Source: a bacterium
Lineage (GTDB): Bacteria; Patescibacteriota; Gracilibacteria; UBA1369; GCA-2718715
Assembly (NCBI GenBank): GCA_030426295.1
Contig: JAUHYY010000063.1
Coordinates: 1 to 6,289, forward strand
DNA length: 6,289 nucleotides
Direction: 5' to 3'
Shown one piece after another: positions 4,492 to 6,289 of this stretch. The position numbers and the translations under genes were made by a program. The notes beneath the pieces are model-generated. The model searched no databases. It was not told the origin of the DNA and saw nothing but the letters and a program-made list of their open reading frames with translations. The first letter of the stretch is position 1. Each line of letters begins with the position of its first letter.

Positions 4492-6289
4492 CAGCTAAAG
4501 CGGCTGTTAGAGATGTTGGTCGTGCAATGGGTTATCCATATGCTGAAGTTGATGCAGTTTCTAAGTTGTTGCCACCGATGGTGCTTGGAAAGCATAAGCC
4601 ACTTGAAAAATCTATTGTTGAAGAGCCGGAACTTAAGGCTGAGTATGAAAAGAATCCTCGAGTAAAAGCTTTGATGGATAATGCTATTAAGCTTGAAGGT
4701 ACTATTCGTCATGCTGGAACTCATGCATGTGCTGTTGCTGTTTCCGAGGAGCCATTAACTAACTTTACTCCACTTCAATATGCTTCGGGTAAAGATGACT
4801 CTGTTGTTACACAGTTTTCGATGAAGCCTCTAGAAGAGATTGGTATTTTGAAAATTGACTTTTTGGGGCTACGTAATCTTACAGTTATTGAACATACCCT
4901 TAATATTCTTAAGATTAAACGTGATATTGAAATAGATCTTGCAGATATTCCTTTGGATGATTCTGAGGCTTTTCAGCTTCTATCTGAGGGGAGGACAACA
5001 GGTGTTTTCCAGCTTGAGTCTGCTGGTATGAAGAGATATTTGAAAGATTTAAAGCCTACAAGGCTCGAAGATATTATCGCGATGAATGCGTTATATAGAC
5101 CTGGACCGATGGATTACATACCTGCATATATTAAAGGTAAGCATGAACCTAAAACGATTAAATATATGCATCCTCTGTTTGAAAATATTTTAAGCGAAAC
5201 TTATGGTGTAGGTGTTTATCAAGAGCAGATTTTAGAAATTGCTAAAGTATTTGCTGGTTTCAGTCTTGGTGAGGCTGATCTTTTACGTAAGGCTGTAGGT
5301 AAGAAGGATCCTAAGTTACTTGCTGAACAGAGGCAAAAGTTTGTTGATGGTGCGGTAAGTGAAGGTCATAAAGGTAAGTTTGCTGAGAAGGTCTTTGATG
5401 ATGTGATTGAGCCTTTTGCCGGATATGGTTTTAATAAAGCTCATGCTACATGTTATGCCATGATTGCTTATCATACTGCTTATTTAAAAGCGCACTTTCC
5501 TACTGAGTTTATGGCAGCTCTTTTAACTTCTGATAAAGATGCTACTGATAGAGTTGTGATTGAGATTAATGAATGTGCAGCTCAAGGTATTAAAGTGTTG
5601 CCTCCTTCTGTGAATGATAGTTTTGAAGATTTCACTGTTGTTGATGATAAGACTATAAGATTTGGTTTGGCAGCAATTAAAGGTATCGGTGCTAAATCTG
5701 TGGAGAGGCTTATTGAAGTAAGAAATACTTTAGATGATAAGTTTGAATCTTTGGCTCATTTTGCAAAGTCTGTTCCAAAAGAACTGTTAAACAAGAAAAA
5801 TATACAGGCTTTGGCTTATGCAGGTGCATTTGACGATTTTGGTAGTCGTGAGCAGATAGCTGAAAATTATCAGATGATTGTTGATTTTGGTAAATCTCAA
5901 GCAAGTAAAGAAGCTGAGGGGCAAACAGATATCTTTGGGATGATGGATGAAGAGCATGAAGCATCAAATGATGTTATTGAGCTGCCTGAAGTAAGAGAGC
6001 TGTCGAGGGTTGAGAGATTGAAGCTAGAGAAGAATTGTCTTGGTTTGTATGTGTCAGGTCATCCACTGCAAGGGCTTTCTAGGTATGTTGCAAGTAAAGT
6101 AAGGTTGGCAAAGACATTAACAGAAAAAGACGTAGGAAAAGATGTTAAAGTTGGTGGCTTAATTTCTGCTAAGAGAAAGTTGCTCACAAAAAGTGGTGAA
6201 TACATGATGTTTGTTACTTTAGAAGATCCATCGGGTGAAATCGAAATTGTGTTGTTCCCACGGTCTTATAATCAGTTTGCGGAAAAGTT
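4488..6289 (+). CDS. dnaE: DNA polymerase III alpha subunit, C-terminal part (3' end outside window)
   Basis: The frame is open from the ATG at 4488 to the window end, 600 complete codons. It continues DnaE directly: TAKAAVRDVGRAMGYPY (2-18), a palm segment with HAGTHACAVAV (75-85), and KIDFLGLRNL (122-131) carrying the third catalytic aspartate, D124. Next come the fingers with ALYRPGPMDYIP (201-212), YQEQI (244-248), and FNKAHATCYAMIAYHTAYLK (315-334). A helix-hairpin-helix follows near AAIKGIGAKSVERL (395-408). QTDIF (479-483) lies where the internal beta-clamp binding motif is expected (QADMF in E. coli). SGHPL is at 523-527, and an OB fold begins near 550 and is cut by the window edge. 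There are no other frame breaks or internal stops. The ATG is a conserved internal Met rather than a typical gene start, with no convincing ribosome binding site (only AAAGAGA two bases away). It is most likely one gene with the N-terminal part. Confidence 0.93.
   Translation, partial: MTAKAAVRDVGRAMGYPYAEVDAVSKLLPPMVLGKHKPLEKSIVEEPELKAEYEKNPRVKALMDNAIKLEGTIRHAGTHACAVAVSEEPLTNFTPLQYASGKDDSVVTQFSMKPLEEIGILKIDFLGLRNLTVIEHTLNILKIKRDIEIDLADIPLDDSEAFQLLSEGRTTGVFQLESAGMKRYLKDLKPTRLEDIIAMNALYRPGPMDYIPAYIKGKHEPKTIKYMHPLFENILSETYGVGVYQEQILEIAKVFAGFSLGEADLLRKAVGKKDPKLLAEQRQKFVDGAVSEGHKGKFAEKVFDDVIEPFAGYGFNKAHATCYAMIAYHTAYLKAHFPTEFMAALLTSDKDATDRVVIEINECAAQGIKVLPPSVNDSFEDFTVVDDKTIRFGLAAIKGIGAKSVERLIEVRNTLDDKFESLAHFAKSVPKELLNKKNIQALAYAGAFDDFGSREQIAENYQMIVDFGKSQASKEAEGQTDIFGMMDEEHEASNDVIELPEVRELSRVERLKLEKNCLGLYVSGHPLQGLSRYVASKVRLAKTLTEKDVGKDVKVGGLISAKRKLLTKSGEYMMFVTLEDPSGEIEIVLFPRSYNQFAEK

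Noticed and set aside
4269..4724. 151-residue open frame on the minus strand
   Set aside because: It lies opposite the conserved dnaE palm region and has no recognisable domain; it is a shadow of dnaE.
5710..5967. 85-residue open frame on the minus strand
   Set aside because: It lies wholly opposite the DnaE C-terminal part, with low-complexity composition and no start signals.

Overview
The window is AT-rich and densely coded. It looks like a small-genome bacterium of the Candidate Phyla Radiation (Patescibacteria) type. That placement is an inference. It rests on a sigma-region-4/HARE-HTH protein, a DUF5665-type membrane protein, very short spacers, and starts that mostly lack a Shine-Dalgarno sequence. 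No in-frame TGA occurs in any recognised gene except at one frame break, so the standard bacterial code fits and UGA-as-glycine recoding does not.

Layout: (1) 93-959, plus strand: a divergent NadC-type quinolinate phosphoribosyltransferase. (2) 920-2324, minus strand: a two-gene unit, transcribed from a near-consensus promoter at 2357-2385. It encodes a DNA-binding protein with sigma-70 region 4 and HARE-type winged helices, then a HIT-family protein whose 3' end overlaps nadC convergently. (3) 2395-2983, minus strand: an orphan small membrane protein and a DUF5665-like membrane protein. (4) 3059-3143, minus strand: tRNA-Leu(UAG) with an encoded CCA, followed at once by a UUCG-tetraloop terminator. 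(5) 3274-6289, plus strand: dnaE, the alpha subunit of DNA polymerase III, running off the window end.

The most notable feature is in dnaE. The reading frame breaks at 4488-4491, just after the catalytic PDIDIDF motif. About 23 conserved residues (roughly 70 nt) that other DnaE proteins carry there are absent. The second half resumes in another frame at an ATG that forms an ATGA stop/start overlap. Both halves are otherwise well conserved. A recent deletion or an assembly error is the most economical reading; a naturally split polymerase is the exotic alternative.

No CRISPR array, insertion sequence, phage gene or obvious new system is visible. The genes are housekeeping genes plus small lineage-type proteins, and apart from the two short minus-strand units there is no sign that they work as one pathway.
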